Assembly (NCBI RefSeq): GCF_032883915.1
Contig: NZ_CP120717.1
Span: forward strand, 1,605,001 to 1,669,000
DNA length: 64,000 nt
Direction: 5' to 3'
DNA from: Endozoicomonas sp. 8E
GTDB lineage: Bacteria > Pseudomonadota > Gammaproteobacteria > Pseudomonadales > Endozoicomonadaceae
Shown: piece after piece, positions 1-9,344 of the stretch
Layout: each line of letters begins with the position of its first letter
Numbering within the stretch: the stretch's first letter is position 1
The notes under the pieces: model-generated
Seen by the model: the letters and a program-made list of their open reading frames with translations, nothing else
The model's database searches: none
Told to the model about the DNA's origin: nothing
Made by a program: the position numbers and the translations under genes

Positions 1-1130
<1,130 letters not shown>

Positions 1131-1319
1131 ATAACGCCAAAGCGATTTAGCAGCCGAAAGCTTGAAGCTGGAAGCCGTACACAGTGAACGAGAGTGTTGA
1201 GCAAGAAGAAACGACACAGCTTAAAAAGAGATTTGGATTCCAGAGCCTTCCGCTTGCGACAAACAGCTTCAAGCCTCCAGCTTCAAGCTTCCAGCTCAAA
1301 AGCAAGGTTCAACCAGTTT
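1131..1319 (+). other. 23S-5S transcribed spacer with inverted repeat
   Basis: The spacer holds an inverted repeat: AAGCTTGAAGCTGG (1158-1171) matches the reverse complement of CCAGCTTCAAGCTT (1277-1290), and related GCTTCAAGC and CTTCCAGCT motifs surround the right arm. In the transcript this could form a long stem that brings the 23S end close to the 5S start, a plausible RNase III-type processing structure. No gene is seen. Confidence 0.6.
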
Positions 1320-1438
1320 TGCCTGGTGACCATAGAGTGTTGGAACCACCCGATCCCATCCCGAACTCGGAAGTGAAACGACACATCGCCGATGGTAGTG
1401 TGGGGCTTCCCCATGTGAGAGTAGGTCATCGCCAGGCA
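1320..1438 (+). rRNA. rrf: 5S ribosomal RNA, copy 1
   Basis: A full 5S rRNA of about 119 nt, with the conserved cccgaactcggaagtgaaac and gccgatggtagtgtgggg blocks. The terminal helix is formed by TGCCTGG at the 5' end and CCAGGCA at the 3' end, and these set the boundaries. It follows the 23S gene in the same rRNA operon. Confidence 0.95.
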
Positions 1439-1515
1439 CTCATTTTGGAAACTCTGAAAATATTACAGAGTTTTAGTCTCAAAGCAGTCTGTAAGACTTT
1501 GAGAAAAACCGATTT
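1439..1515 (+). other. 5S-5S spacer with two hairpins
   Basis: Two potential stem-loops fill this 77-base spacer. One pairs AAACTCTG (1449-1456) with CAGAGTTT (1466-1473). The other, imperfect, pairs TCTCAAAG (1477-1484) with CTTTGAGA (1497-1504). They are likely processing structures separating the two 5S copies. Confidence 0.5.
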
Positions 1516-1634
1516 TGCCTGATAGCCACAGAGTATTGGAACCACCCGATCCCATCCCGAACTCGGAAGTGAAACGATGCATCGCCGATGGTAGTGTGGG
1601 GCTTCCCCATGTGAGAGTAGGTCACTGTCAGGCA
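1516..1634 (+). rRNA. rrf: 5S ribosomal RNA, copy 2
   Basis: A second 5S gene, nearly identical to copy 1. It differs at a few positions, including a paired change in the terminal helix: TGCCTGA now pairs with TCAGGCA where copy 1 has TGCCTGG and CCAGGCA. The compensated change indicates that the copy folds and is functional. Duplicated 5S genes at the end of an rRNA operon are known from other gammaproteobacteria. Confidence 0.95.
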
Positions 1635-1640
1635 TTGAAT

Positions 1641-1681
1641 AAAAAAAGGCCCACGATAGAATTCGTTGGCCTTTTTTTTTA
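1641..1681 (+). terminator. Rho-independent terminator of the rRNA operon
   Basis: An A-rich arm ending in AAAGGCC (to 1651) pairs with GGCCTTTTTTTTT (1668-1680), giving a long stem that ends in a run of T. It lies 7 bases after the second 5S rRNA. Confidence 0.9.
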
Positions 1682-1942
1682 TTCAGTGATTTGCGACGTT
1701 ATACCCATCACAGAGAAGAGCCGCACTAGCCTCGTCGATACGTAAGCGCTAAATTCCCCTCATTAACATCGTCAAAAACTCCAGTGAATGTTTTGCTTTT
1801 AACTGGGGTTTTATGACAGCAGAAGAGCGTGCCAACTGAAAGGCCTCTTGTAACGGTGCTTACAAGAGCGGCATGTATCCGGAATATCTTAAGCCGACGG
1901 AACAAAAAGATTTCGTTTTTTACCAGAAGTGCTATTTTTTGC
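1682..1942. other. Intergenic region, nothing recognised
   Basis: The region between the rRNA terminator and the tRNA-His promoter. Short open frames occur but none has a convincing ribosome binding site or protein-like composition. No RNA gene or repeat was recognised. Confidence 0.5.
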
Positions 1943-1970
1943 TTGCAAGGAGATCGGCTTTCCTTATAAT
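1943..1970 (+). promoter_or_regulatory. Sigma-70 promoter of tRNA-His
   Basis: TTGCAA (1943-1948), a 16-base spacer and a perfect TATAAT (1965-1970), followed by the GC-rich stretch cagccgcg. A GC-rich discriminator is typical of stable-RNA promoters under stringent control. The tRNA begins 46 bases after the -10 hexamer. Confidence 0.75.
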
Positions 1971-2016
1971 CAGCCGCGTCTTCAGGGATGGCATCTCTTC
2001 CCAGAAGCGACGAAGT

Positions 2017-2093
2017 GGTGGGCGTAGCTCAGTTGGTAGAGCCCCGGATTGTGATTCCGGTGGTCGTGGGTTCGAACCCCATCGTCCACCCCA
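2017..2093 (+). tRNA. hisT: tRNA-His (anticodon GTG)
   Basis: A complete cloverleaf: acceptor GTGGGCG (2018-2024) pairs with CGTCCAC (2083-2089), with the D arm TAGCTCAGTTGGTAGAGC, an anticodon loop TTGTGAT and the T arm GTGGGTTCGAACCCC. The extra G at -1 (2017) opposite C73 is the identity element of histidine tRNAs. CCA is encoded (2091-2093). It is probably a single-gene transcript with its own promoter and terminator. The gene symbol is only the usual shorthand. Confidence 0.95.
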
Positions 2094-2097
2094 CTTT

Positions 2098-2132
2098 TAA
2101 AAAGGCCTGGCTATCAAGTCAGGTCTTTTTTG
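2098..2132 (+). terminator. Terminator of tRNA-His
   Basis: AAAAAGGCCTG pairs, with one G-T wobble, with CAGGTCTTTTTT a few bases after the tRNA CCA end. The stem closes on a run of T. Confidence 0.8.
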
Positions 2133-2167
2133 CTTTTGAACTCAGCACTCATTATTTTCTTATACTT

Positions 2168-2599
2168 CTACTGATCTTCGTGCAGCTCGAGATAAATCCT
2201 GTATTTTTTGTTGTAGTAATCTGCAAGCGATGTGTCAGGGGATAGCGTTTCCTTTTGCCGACTCATAGCCTGTATAGACTCTCCCATTAAAGCGTAAGTT
2301 CCACTTGCGACAGAAGAAACCAAAGCACCTGATAACAACATGCAGTCGGATTCTTGAGGCATATTGCGGGTATACCTGATAAATTGACGTGTTCCTGAGC
2401 AAGCAGTGTATTTTTCGCCAATCCGCCACAGGGCGGGAGTTCGCTGCAGGCATAAGATGTCATCAGAGGGCTGCATTATTGTGTCAGAAGTCTGCCAGAG
2501 CTTTAGTGTCTGGGTGTTTTTTTGCCAGTATCTTTCCCCTTTTGGTGACCAGGGCAGATCGCAAACTGGCTGTGCCCACATCAACACTGAGAAGCGCAT
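2168..2599 (-). CDS. Hypothetical protein
   Basis: An open frame of 143 codons with no family I recognise. The ATG at 2599 follows an in-frame stop by one codon, so no longer 5' extension is possible, and the ribosome binding site in front of it is weak. The product has a short hydrophobic stretch in the middle (MLLSGALVSSVASGTYALMG) that could be a membrane-associated or glycine-rich helix, and a polar C-terminus. No operon partner is evident. It may be a genuine orphan gene, a gene fragment or a chance frame. Confidence 0.38.
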   Translation of the reverse strand: MRFSVLMWAQPVCDLPWSPKGERYWQKNTQTLKLWQTSDTIMQPSDDILCLQRTPALWRIGEKYTACSGTRQFIRYTRNMPQESDCMLLSGALVSSVASGTYALMGESIQAMSRQKETLSPDTSLADYYNKKYRIYLELHEDQ

Positions 2600-2711
2600 C
2601 TTCTATCGTTGTAAACCCGACAACAGTCTTCCATATTACCTGCGGTTTTTTGCCACAAAAATAAGCATAATAGTAGAAGAGTAAATCAGCAGGTTTTGAA
2701 GAGATAAGCAG

Positions 2712-3425
2712 ATGATTATGGACTCAGTGATCGGGCATCGAGGTGCAGCCGCTGTGGCTCCGGAGAATACTCTGGCTGGCATTCAGAAGGCGGCCGATTT
2801 GAGGCTGAAATGGATAGAGCTGGATGTGACCCTGCTGGGAGATGGCTCAGCGGTGATGTTCCATGACCCAACAATGAGCAGGACTACTTCAGGAAGTGGG
2901 CATTTAAGGGGAAAGAATCTGGCTCAGGTCGTTACTCTGGATGCCGGAAGCTGGTTCTCGGGGGCGTTCGCCGGTGAAAAGGTGCCAACACTTCTTGAAA
3001 CACTGACTTTGATCAAGAAACTGAAGCTGAGTTTGAATCTTGAGTTGAAGCCCAATCGTTGCGATTTAAAGCTTTTGGTTGAGGAAGTGGTTGCAGCCAT
3101 AGAAGCGGCTGAATTTCCTGAGGATCAACTGCTGGTGTCGAGCTTTAATCATAAAGTGCTGGTTCTGTATCGGGCAAAAGCTGGCAGCAGGATTGGTTGT
3201 CTTTTCGAGTCGCTGCCTCGAAACTGGAAACACAAAGCCAGACAGGTTGGTGCCAAAACGATTCATCTGAATGGCAAAAAACTGAAAGAGAAAAATGCGC
3301 ATGACATCAAAGCGGCAGGTTATGAGCTTTATTGCTATACCGTTAACGACAAGGATATGGCTGATCGATTAAGAACCTGGGGCGTTGATGGCGTCTTTAC
3401 GGATAACCCTGCTTTAATCGCTTAA
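2712..3425 (+). CDS. ugpQ: Glycerophosphoryl diester phosphodiesterase
   Basis: Hydrolyses glycerophosphodiesters from phospholipid turnover to glycerol-3-phosphate and an alcohol. The 237-residue protein has the GDPD-family hallmarks: HRGA near residue 9, PENT a few residues later, the metal-binding ELDV (about residue 36-39), FHDP (about 51-54) and the late GVDGVFTDNP motif. There is no signal peptide, so it is cytoplasmic like UgpQ rather than GlpQ. The start may be this ATG or the one two codons later. It stands alone, convergent with the next gene. The symbol is assigned from size and localisation only. Confidence 0.88.
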   Translation: MIMDSVIGHRGAAAVAPENTLAGIQKAADLRLKWIELDVTLLGDGSAVMFHDPTMSRTTSGSGHLRGKNLAQVVTLDAGSWFSGAFAGEKVPTLLETLTLIKKLKLSLNLELKPNRCDLKLLVEEVVAAIEAAEFPEDQLLVSSFNHKVLVLYRAKAGSRIGCLFESLPRNWKHKARQVGAKTIHLNGKKLKEKNAHDIKAAGYELYCYTVNDKDMADRLRTWGVDGVFTDNPALIA

Positions 3426-3427
3426 CA

Positions 3428-3446
3428 GAGTGCCTGGCAGGCACTC
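3428..3446. terminator. Hairpin between convergent genes
   Basis: GAGTGCC (3428-3434) pairs with GGCACTC (3440-3446) around a five-base loop, just after the phosphodiesterase stop and 16 bases before the darP stop. It lacks a T run, so it may only be a transcript-end stabiliser. Confidence 0.4.
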
Positions 3447-3461
3447 GGTTGCAACTGAAAA

Positions 3462-3989
3462 TCAGTGCTCTTCGTCTACTTCTCTCAAGTACTTGAATAG
3501 TTTTCTGGAAGCCGCGGGAGGTTTGTCCTGTCCGGCTTCCTTTTGAGCGTTACGTACCAGTTGTCGTATGTGCTGATGATCGGCTTCAGGGTATTTGTCG
3601 AGGTATTCGGTGAGCACCTCATGTCCCTCGTTGATCAACCGGTCACGCCAGCGCTCCAATTGGTGAAAGCGACGATTGTATTCCTCGCTGGTGGAATCCA
3701 GACTATCGAGATATTTCTGGATGGGTTCCAGCTCCTGGTCTCGCATCAATTTGCCAATGAAGCCCAAGTGCCGTTTGCGGGCATTATTGCTTTTAATTCG
3801 CTTGCTCTCATCCAGCGCTTCCCTGAGACGCTCATTCAGGGGCAGCTTGTCCAACATGGCTGGCTTCATATCCATCAGGCGGGCACCCATGGCCTTGAGC
3901 TCGTCCATATCGCGTTTGAGCTCGGATTTGCTGACGTAAATGATTTCTTCAACGTCGTCTTCAAATGGGTAGGGGTCTTGATCTGACAT
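3462..3989 (-). CDS. darP: Dual-action ribosome maturation protein DarP (YjgA)
   Basis: A 175-residue, highly charged helical protein matching the DarP/YjgA (DUF615) family, which binds late 50S ribosomal precursors and helps mature the peptidyl-transferase centre. Typical features are the acidic N-terminus (YPFEDDVEEIIYVSKSELKR), the KRHLGFIGKLMR segment and the C-terminal SRKLFKYLRE. Length matches the family. It is transcribed away from pmbA, and this darP-pmbA neighbourhood is a widespread gammaproteobacterial arrangement. Confidence 0.93.
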   Translation of the reverse strand: MSDQDPYPFEDDVEEIIYVSKSELKRDMDELKAMGARLMDMKPAMLDKLPLNERLREALDESKRIKSNNARKRHLGFIGKLMRDQELEPIQKYLDSLDSTSEEYNRRFHQLERWRDRLINEGHEVLTEYLDKYPEADHQHIRQLVRNAQKEAGQDKPPAASRKLFKYLREVDEEH

Positions 3990-4192
3990 GATTCAGGTCT
4001 ACTTAAAGAGATGCAGGCATTTTACTCCAGTTACGGAGATTCAGCTATGAGTGTAGAAGGCTGCCACACTTGTATCCGGCCAATGATGATAGTACTCATG
4101 GTGAATGGTTTGTTTTTCTTTCGCTATGGGCATTTGCGGCTGGGCACGGCACAATAGGACTTACACGTATAATTCTGGAAGGCAGGAATTTC

Positions 4193-5548
4193 ATGGGTGA
4201 TAAAACCAACGCTGTACTGGATCCCCGCTCTGAAGAGGATCGCCTGAAGACCCTGGTCAGCGATATTTTGGCCGAAGCCCGACGTCAGGGGGCAGATGCC
4301 TGTGAAGTCGGAGTCAGTCTCGATGCAGGTCTTTCGGTGGGTGTCAGAATGGGTGATGTTGAAACAGTGGAGTTTAACCGTGATCAGGGTTTTGGTATCA
4401 CCGTTTATCAGGGAAAGAAAAAAGGATCAGCCAGTACTTCAGACAGTACACCTGAAGCCATCAGGGAGACTGTAAAGGCAGCTTGTGATATTGCTGGATA
4501 TGCCTCGGAAGATCCTTGTGCCGGTCTTGCTGATGCAGAGTTAATGGCGACTGAACTGCCAGAGCTGGACCTGTATCACCCTTGGGGTGTTGGTGCAGAA
4601 GAGGCTATAGAGCTGGCTTTGAAGTGTGAGGAAGCTGGCAGATCGTTTAGTAGTAAAATCAAGAATTCTGACGGTGCCAATGTGGGTACTCATCAAGGCT
4701 GTCGTGTATATGGGAACAGTCACGGCTTTGTAGGCAGTTATATTTCCAGTCGTCATAGTCTGAGTTGTGTTTTGATTGGTGAAAAAGCCGGTGAAATGCA
4801 GAGAGATTATTGGTACACCGTCGCCCGTGATGGTAGTGATCTTGAGTCTGCTCCGGATGTCGGTCGCAAGGCAGCGGAAAGAACGTTAGCCCGGCTGGGT
4901 GCCAGAAAAGTCCCCACGGGTCAGGTACCTGTGCTGTTTGCAGCAGAAGTGGCTTCAGGTCTTGTATCACATCTGTTGGAGAGTATCAGTGGTGGCAGCC
5001 TTTATCGTCGGGCTTCATTCCTGCTGGATCATCTGGGTAAGCAGATATTTCCTGACTGGGTGCGCATCCATGAGCAGCCATACCTGAAGAAAGCACTGGG
5101 TTCGGCCAGTTTTGATAATGACGGTTTGGCTACCCAGGCCAAGGATTTTATCTCTGATGGGGTTCTGGCCAGCTATCTCCTGAGTACTTATTCTGCCCGC
5201 AAGCTGGGCATGAAGAGTACTGCTAATGCCGGAGGTGTCAATAACCTGTTCCTTGACTGCAATGCAGGCGGCAGGGAAGAGTTATTAAAACAGATGGGAA
5301 CGGGCTTGCTGGTGACTGAGTTGATGGGGCAGGGCGTGAATATTGTCACAGGTGATTACTCAAGAGGTGCGGGGGGCTATTGGGTTGAAAATGGCGAAAT
5401 ACAGCATCCTGTCTCTGAAGTGACTATCGCTGGAAACCTGAAAGATATGTTTATGAACATGGTGGCTGCAGGGAATGATTATGATCGCAGAGGGAGTATT
5501 CAGACCGGTTCGATTCTGATCAGTGAGATGACTCTGGCGGGTGAGTGA
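4193..5548 (+). CDS. pmbA: Metalloprotease TldE/PmbA
   Basis: The PmbA/TldE subunit of the TldD-TldE zinc protease, which degrades unfolded peptides and matures microcin B17 or CcdA in E. coli. The 451-residue length from the ATG at 4193 equals the family norm, and AAGGCAGGAATT in front of it gives a ribosome binding site. The frame is open further upstream to 4070, but that extension looks non-coding. Family motifs include GVRMGDVETVEFNRDQG in the N-terminal domain and the C-terminal SRGAGGYWVENGEI and GNLKDMF. TldE lacks the zinc-binding HExxxH of TldD; tldD is not in the window. Confidence 0.94.
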   Translation: MGDKTNAVLDPRSEEDRLKTLVSDILAEARRQGADACEVGVSLDAGLSVGVRMGDVETVEFNRDQGFGITVYQGKKKGSASTSDSTPEAIRETVKAACDIAGYASEDPCAGLADAELMATELPELDLYHPWGVGAEEAIELALKCEEAGRSFSSKIKNSDGANVGTHQGCRVYGNSHGFVGSYISSRHSLSCVLIGEKAGEMQRDYWYTVARDGSDLESAPDVGRKAAERTLARLGARKVPTGQVPVLFAAEVASGLVSHLLESISGGSLYRRASFLLDHLGKQIFPDWVRIHEQPYLKKALGSASFDNDGLATQAKDFISDGVLASYLLSTYSARKLGMKSTANAGGVNNLFLDCNAGGREELLKQMGTGLLVTELMGQGVNIVTGDYSRGAGGYWVENGEIQHPVSEVTIAGNLKDMFMNMVAAGNDYDRRGSIQTGSILISEMTLAGE

Positions 5549-5600
5549 TAAGGGTTCAGCCTGTTATCCGTTTGGCTGAGTATAAAAGCAGGTTAAATGA

Positions 5601-6752
5601 ATGATAATCACATCTTTAAAGCTAAAGAATTGGCGGAACTTCCGTGATGCTGAGATCAATTTGGCCCAGGTTTCTTATATTGTCGGTCCGAACGCATCCG
5701 GTAAGTCAAACTTACTCGATGTTTTCAGGTTTATAAGGGATATCTGTAGAGCCGATGGCGGAGGACTTCAGAAAGCTGTGAAGGACCGTGGGGGTATCAC
5801 AAGACTGCGTTGTTTGCACCATCGTCGAGATACGGAAGTAAAAATAGAAGTTTCTATGTCAGAAGGAGGACAATCGGATGCTGCAAGCTGGAAATATGTA
5901 CTGGCCTTCAAAACAGAAGGTAAGGGTGCACAGAGGATTATGATTTCCAGCGAAGAAGTATGGAAGAATGGCAAAAGAATATTAAATCGACCTGATAAAG
6001 ACGATAAAAAAGATGCTTTGTTGTTAACTGAGACTCACCTGGAGCAGACCCGGGCAAATAAAGAATTTAGATCAATCGTTACAAGTTTTTCGGAGGTCAC
6101 TTATCTCCATCTTGTTCCGCAGCTGCTTAAATATGCAGATCATATTGGCGGGAACAGGCTGGAAAACGACCCTTTTGGGCAAGGCTTTCTTGAGCGATTG
6201 GCCAGAACTCCAAAAAAAACCAGGGATTCGAGACTAAAAAAGATTGGGGATGCACTTTCCATTGCCGTACCACGATTTAAAGGCTTGAGATATATACAGA
6301 ACGAAAGAGGTCAACCTCATCTGGAAGCGCAATATGAACATCATCGTCCAAATGCAGGCTGGCAATCAGAGGAGCACTTTTCTGATGGAACCTTGAGATT
6401 GTTGGGTATTCTTTGGAGTTTGTTGGAAGGTAAGGGGGTTCTGCTACTGGAAGAGCCAGAATTATCACTCCACAATGCTGTAGTGGAGCAAATTCCTTTG
6501 ATGATTGATCGAGTGCAAAGAAGGGCAAAAACGAGAAGAAGGCAGGTCATCATAAGCACTCACAGCGAAGCAATTCTGAATAATGAGGGTATTGATCCAA
6601 AGAGCGTAATCATTCTGGAGCCCGGCAGAGAAGGTAGCCAGATTCGAACAGTCAGCAAGGCTGAAAATAAAGCACTTGAAGCGGGTTTGACAGTGAGTGA
6701 AGTGATATTGCCTAAAACCCGACCCGCAAATGTCCAGCAGCTAGGAGCCTGA
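5601..6752 (+). CDS. AAA family ATPase (SMC/OLD-like), 3' end altered by an inserted element
   Basis: A 383-residue ABC/SMC-type ATPase of the AAA_21 type. It has Walker A GPNASGKS (29-36), a signature-like HFSDGTLRLLG, Walker B VLLLEEPELSLHN and the switch histidine in IISTHSEAIL. Such ATPases pair with a TOPRIM-like nuclease gene in OLD/Gabija/PARIS-like defence modules, and a broken partner of that kind follows here. The last codons come from the palindromic element at 6741. Without it, and with one CTAG kept, the frame would end LGLWG-stop with the stop overlapping the ATG of the partner. Only the C-terminal tip is changed, so the ATPase may still be made. Confidence 0.85.
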   Translation: MIITSLKLKNWRNFRDAEINLAQVSYIVGPNASGKSNLLDVFRFIRDICRADGGGLQKAVKDRGGITRLRCLHHRRDTEVKIEVSMSEGGQSDAASWKYVLAFKTEGKGAQRIMISSEEVWKNGKRILNRPDKDDKKDALLLTETHLEQTRANKEFRSIVTSFSEVTYLHLVPQLLKYADHIGGNRLENDPFGQGFLERLARTPKKTRDSRLKKIGDALSIAVPRFKGLRYIQNERGQPHLEAQYEHHRPNAGWQSEEHFSDGTLRLLGILWSLLEGKGVLLLEEPELSLHNAVVEQIPLMIDRVQRRAKTRRRQVIISTHSEAILNNEGIDPKSVIILEPGREGSQIRTVSKAENKALEAGLTVSEVILPKTRPANVQQLGA

Positions 6753-6907
6753 CCGAGAATAGACTGCCCTACTGCGGCGGCAGCAAATCGGTCTGAAAAT
6801 CCGCTTTTGTTCGTCAAATAGCTCGCTATTCTCCTCACAAAACCGAATTTTCATCCTCAATTTTCTGCCGTCCTCGCTACGGGCGCTATTCTCGGTCAGG
6901 CTCCTAG
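6741..6907. mobile_element. MITE-like palindromic insertion element
   Basis: The 167-base segment has perfect 22-base terminal inverted repeats (6741-6762 and 6886-6907) that begin and end with CTAG. The interior is also an imperfect palindrome, so the whole unit can fold into one long hairpin. It encodes nothing. It sits exactly at the junction between the ATPase and its downstream partner and supplies the current ATPase stop codon. A non-autonomous miniature element is the simplest reading; the transposase that moves it is not in the window. Confidence 0.8.
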
Positions 6908-6917
6908 GGTTGTGGGG

Positions 6918-7537
6918 ATGATACCGCCGTATGTCGCTACTGAGGATCAGTTGAGTAGCGCAGTAGCTGTTTCAATGATATAAGGACTGCAGATAAGAAA
7001 GGGCTCTTTGACATTCAAATGATAAAGCCCACAGGTAATGGTCAGTTAAAGAGTAGATTACCAAAATATATAAACTTGTCGCATACGTATCCCGTCTTGA
7101 TGATAACTGATCTTGACAGGATTATATGTGCTCCGATTCTGATTTCTCGGTGGCTTGGTCAACAGAGAGTGCCTGATAATATGCTTTTGAGAGTTGCCGT
7201 GAGGGAAACAGAAGCCTGGTTACTTTCAGACTCGGATGGCTTTTCAGATTATTTTCAGGTGCCTGTGTTTAAAGTGCCAGATCATCCCGAGAACCTCGAT
7301 GACCCCAAAGTCACGCTTTTGAACCTGATTAGACGATACGGAACAAAGAAGGATAAGTAGGAAATCTTGCCTTCAAAAGCCAGCCGGTCAAAAGTCGGTA
7401 TTGCATATAACAGTCGTTTAATCACTTTTGTTGAGAAAGGCTGGAAAGCAGAAAGAGCCTCTTTGAAATCAGATAGTTTGAAGAGAGCTATAGGACGCCT
7501 TCAAGAGTTAGCAGACAGACTGCACTGTCAGCCATAA
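6918..7537 (+). pseudogene. Broken TOPRIM-like (DUF4276-type) partner of the ATPase
   Basis: Three pieces together make a protein of about 205 residues. The ATG at 6918 opens MIPPYVATEDQLSSAV and stops at 6981. The rest of the fold is in another frame from about 6970, with PVLMITDLDR and LLRVAVRETEAWLLSD, the acidic motifs of TOPRIM-like DUF4276/RloB-type proteins. That frame has a TAG at 7358 and continues for 58 more codons in the same frame to TAA at 7535-7537. So one frameshift and one nonsense codon inactivate it. An ORF from 7019 to 7360 is the longest surviving piece. The 3' end overlaps the convergent mgtE by 10 bases. The family name is by motif resemblance only. Confidence 0.75.
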
Positions 7538-8952
7538 AACAAGGCCGCCAGTCCCAGGAAAGACAGGAATCCAACAACATCGGACACTGTCGTTAGTATT
7601 ATCGTGCCAGCTAATGCGGGATCTATTTTCATGGATTTGAGAATAACCGGCAGGCTGGCACCGACAACAACGGCAGTGCTGAGATTGATGATCATGGCAC
7701 AGGCGATCACCAGAGAAATGACCGGGTCATGAAACCATAAATAGGCAATCAGGGAAACCAGAGCAGCCCAAAGTATTCCATTGAGAAATCCTGCCATTAA
7801 TTCACGACTGAGTAACCATCGAAGGTTGGTCCGACTGATCTGGCCCAGTGCCATGCCCCGAATCACCAGGGTCAGAGCCTGTCCGCCAGCATTGCCGCCC
7901 ATTCCTGCAACAATGGGCATCAGGACAGCCAGAGCAACGACCTTGTCGATGGTAGCCTGAAACATACCTATGACAGAAGCGGCAATAAAGGCTGTTATCA
8001 GGTTGATACCCAGCCAGACTGCGCGTCGACGGGCTGTCTTCAGTGCGGGAGCAAAGGTGTCTTCATCGTCATCCAGACCTGCCATACTCATCATGGAGTG
8101 TTCGGCTTCTTCCCGGATAACATCTACCACGTCGTCAATCGTAATGCGGCCCAAAAGCTGCCCCTGCTCCGAAACTACCGGTGCTGATACCAGGTCCTGC
8201 CGTTCAAACAATTGGGCGACCTGGCTGTCTTCCATATCGGCAGCGATAGGTTCCAGGTCGGTCTGCATTACTTCAAACACTGTGGCTGAAGGGGATGTGG
8301 TAAGGAGAACGGACAGAGGCAATGCCCCAATGTATTCGTCTCTGCGGTTGACGACAAACAGACTGTCTGTCATCTCCGGAATATCCTTGTGACGCCTGAG
8401 GTAACGAAGCACAACATCGAGTGTACTGCTGGGTCGGATGGTGATGACATCGGTATTCATCAGTCCGCCGGCTGTGTCTTCCGGATAAGAGAGAACGGCT
8501 TCTACCCGTTGCCGATCCTGACTGTCCATAGAATCCAGCACTTTTCGGGTGATGGTGTCGGGCAGCTGCTGTAGCAAGTCAGCTATGTCATCAACGTCCT
8601 GACCTTCGGTAATGACTTTGAGCTCTGCCACATTCATCCTGTCCAGGAAAAACTGCCGGACTTCGTCACTCAGCTCTTGCAATACGTCGCCTTCCATCTC
8701 TCGATCGATCAGGCGCCATAGAAGGCTGCGAAGTTTGGGGGGGGAAGATTCAAGCAGATGAGCCGCATCCGGAGCCGGAAGACCATTCAGCATACGCCTG
8801 AGTTCGGGAGAAACGCCGTGCTCAAGAGCTTCGTTGAGCTCCTGAAATGCTTTGTCTCCGATACTCAGTTGTAGCTGTTGTGCCATAGATGCGTATCCGG
8901 CTTTTTTGGTAGAAGTGTCTGAGTATCGAACTTCTGTTCTGGTAACCATCAA
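7528..8952 (-). CDS. mgtE: Magnesium transporter MgtE
   Basis: An inner-membrane Mg2+ channel/transporter. The 474 residues hold the N-terminal helical MgtE_N domain (about 40-150), two CBS domains (about 155-280; PEDTAGGLMNTDVITIRPSS starts the first) that sense cytoplasmic Mg2+, a connecting helix, and a membrane domain of five helices with the pore motif PIVAGMGGNAGGQ. An alternative start is the ATG at 8886 (MAQQLQLSIG), which would remove 22 residues. It is monocistronic, convergent with the broken defence gene. Confidence 0.95.
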   Translation of the reverse strand: MMVTRTEVRYSDTSTKKAGYASMAQQLQLSIGDKAFQELNEALEHGVSPELRRMLNGLPAPDAAHLLESSPPKLRSLLWRLIDREMEGDVLQELSDEVRQFFLDRMNVAELKVITEGQDVDDIADLLQQLPDTITRKVLDSMDSQDRQRVEAVLSYPEDTAGGLMNTDVITIRPSSTLDVVLRYLRRHKDIPEMTDSLFVVNRRDEYIGALPLSVLLTTSPSATVFEVMQTDLEPIAADMEDSQVAQLFERQDLVSAPVVSEQGQLLGRITIDDVVDVIREEAEHSMMSMAGLDDDEDTFAPALKTARRRAVWLGINLITAFIAASVIGMFQATIDKVVALAVLMPIVAGMGGNAGGQALTLVIRGMALGQISRTNLRWLLSRELMAGFLNGILWAALVSLIAYLWFHDPVISLVIACAMIINLSTAVVVGASLPVILKSMKIDPALAGTIILTTVSDVVGFLSFLGLAALFYG

Positions 8953-9074
8953 GTCTGATAGTCAGACTCAGCCATTTCACATGTCATTCTTTGTTTGCTT
9001 TGCTGAGCTTTCAATCTCTGGCAAAGCTTTTCGAGATACCAGTATAAACAGAGATTTAATGATGAAAAGGGTGA

Positions 9075-9344
9075 CTATTCACCCTCTTCAAAAAAATCAT
9101 TGATCAGATTGCACAGAGCCGAACAGGCCTCTTCTTCATCATGGCCTTCAAATGTCAAATCAAGGACAGAGCCCTTTCCAGCAGCCAGCATCATGACGGC
9201 CATGATGCTTTTTCCATCCACTTCACGGCCATTAAAGCTCACTCTTGCCTGGCTGGCAAAAGCCGAAGTCGTAGAAACAAATTTGGATGCTGCCCGAGCA
9301 TGTAAACCAAGTTTATTAATAATGGTGATCTGCTTCTTGATCAT
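9075..9344 (-). CDS. ptsO: Phosphocarrier protein NPr of the nitrogen PTS
   Basis: An 89-residue HPr-like protein with the phosphorylated histidine in KLGLHARAA (His 16) and the GKSIMAVMMLAA segment containing the regulatory serine position. NPr passes phosphate from EI-Ntr (PtsP) to EIIA-Ntr (PtsN) and so links nitrogen and carbon status to potassium and envelope regulation. Its ATG shares a base with the rapZ stop (TAATG), so the two are translationally coupled. Confidence 0.96.
   Translation of the reverse strand: MIKKQITIINKLGLHARAASKFVSTTSAFASQARVSFNGREVDGKSIMAVMMLAAGKGSVLDLTFEGHDEEEACSALCNLINDFFEEGE

Noticed and set aside
4070-4192. Longer pmbA start
   Set aside because: The added 41 residues are unlike the family, and a good ribosome binding site precedes the ATG at 4193.
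7019-7360. Intact small gene of 113 codons
   Set aside because: Coding similarity continues upstream in another frame and downstream in the same frame beyond the TAG, so this is a fragment of a broken gene rather than a complete small one.
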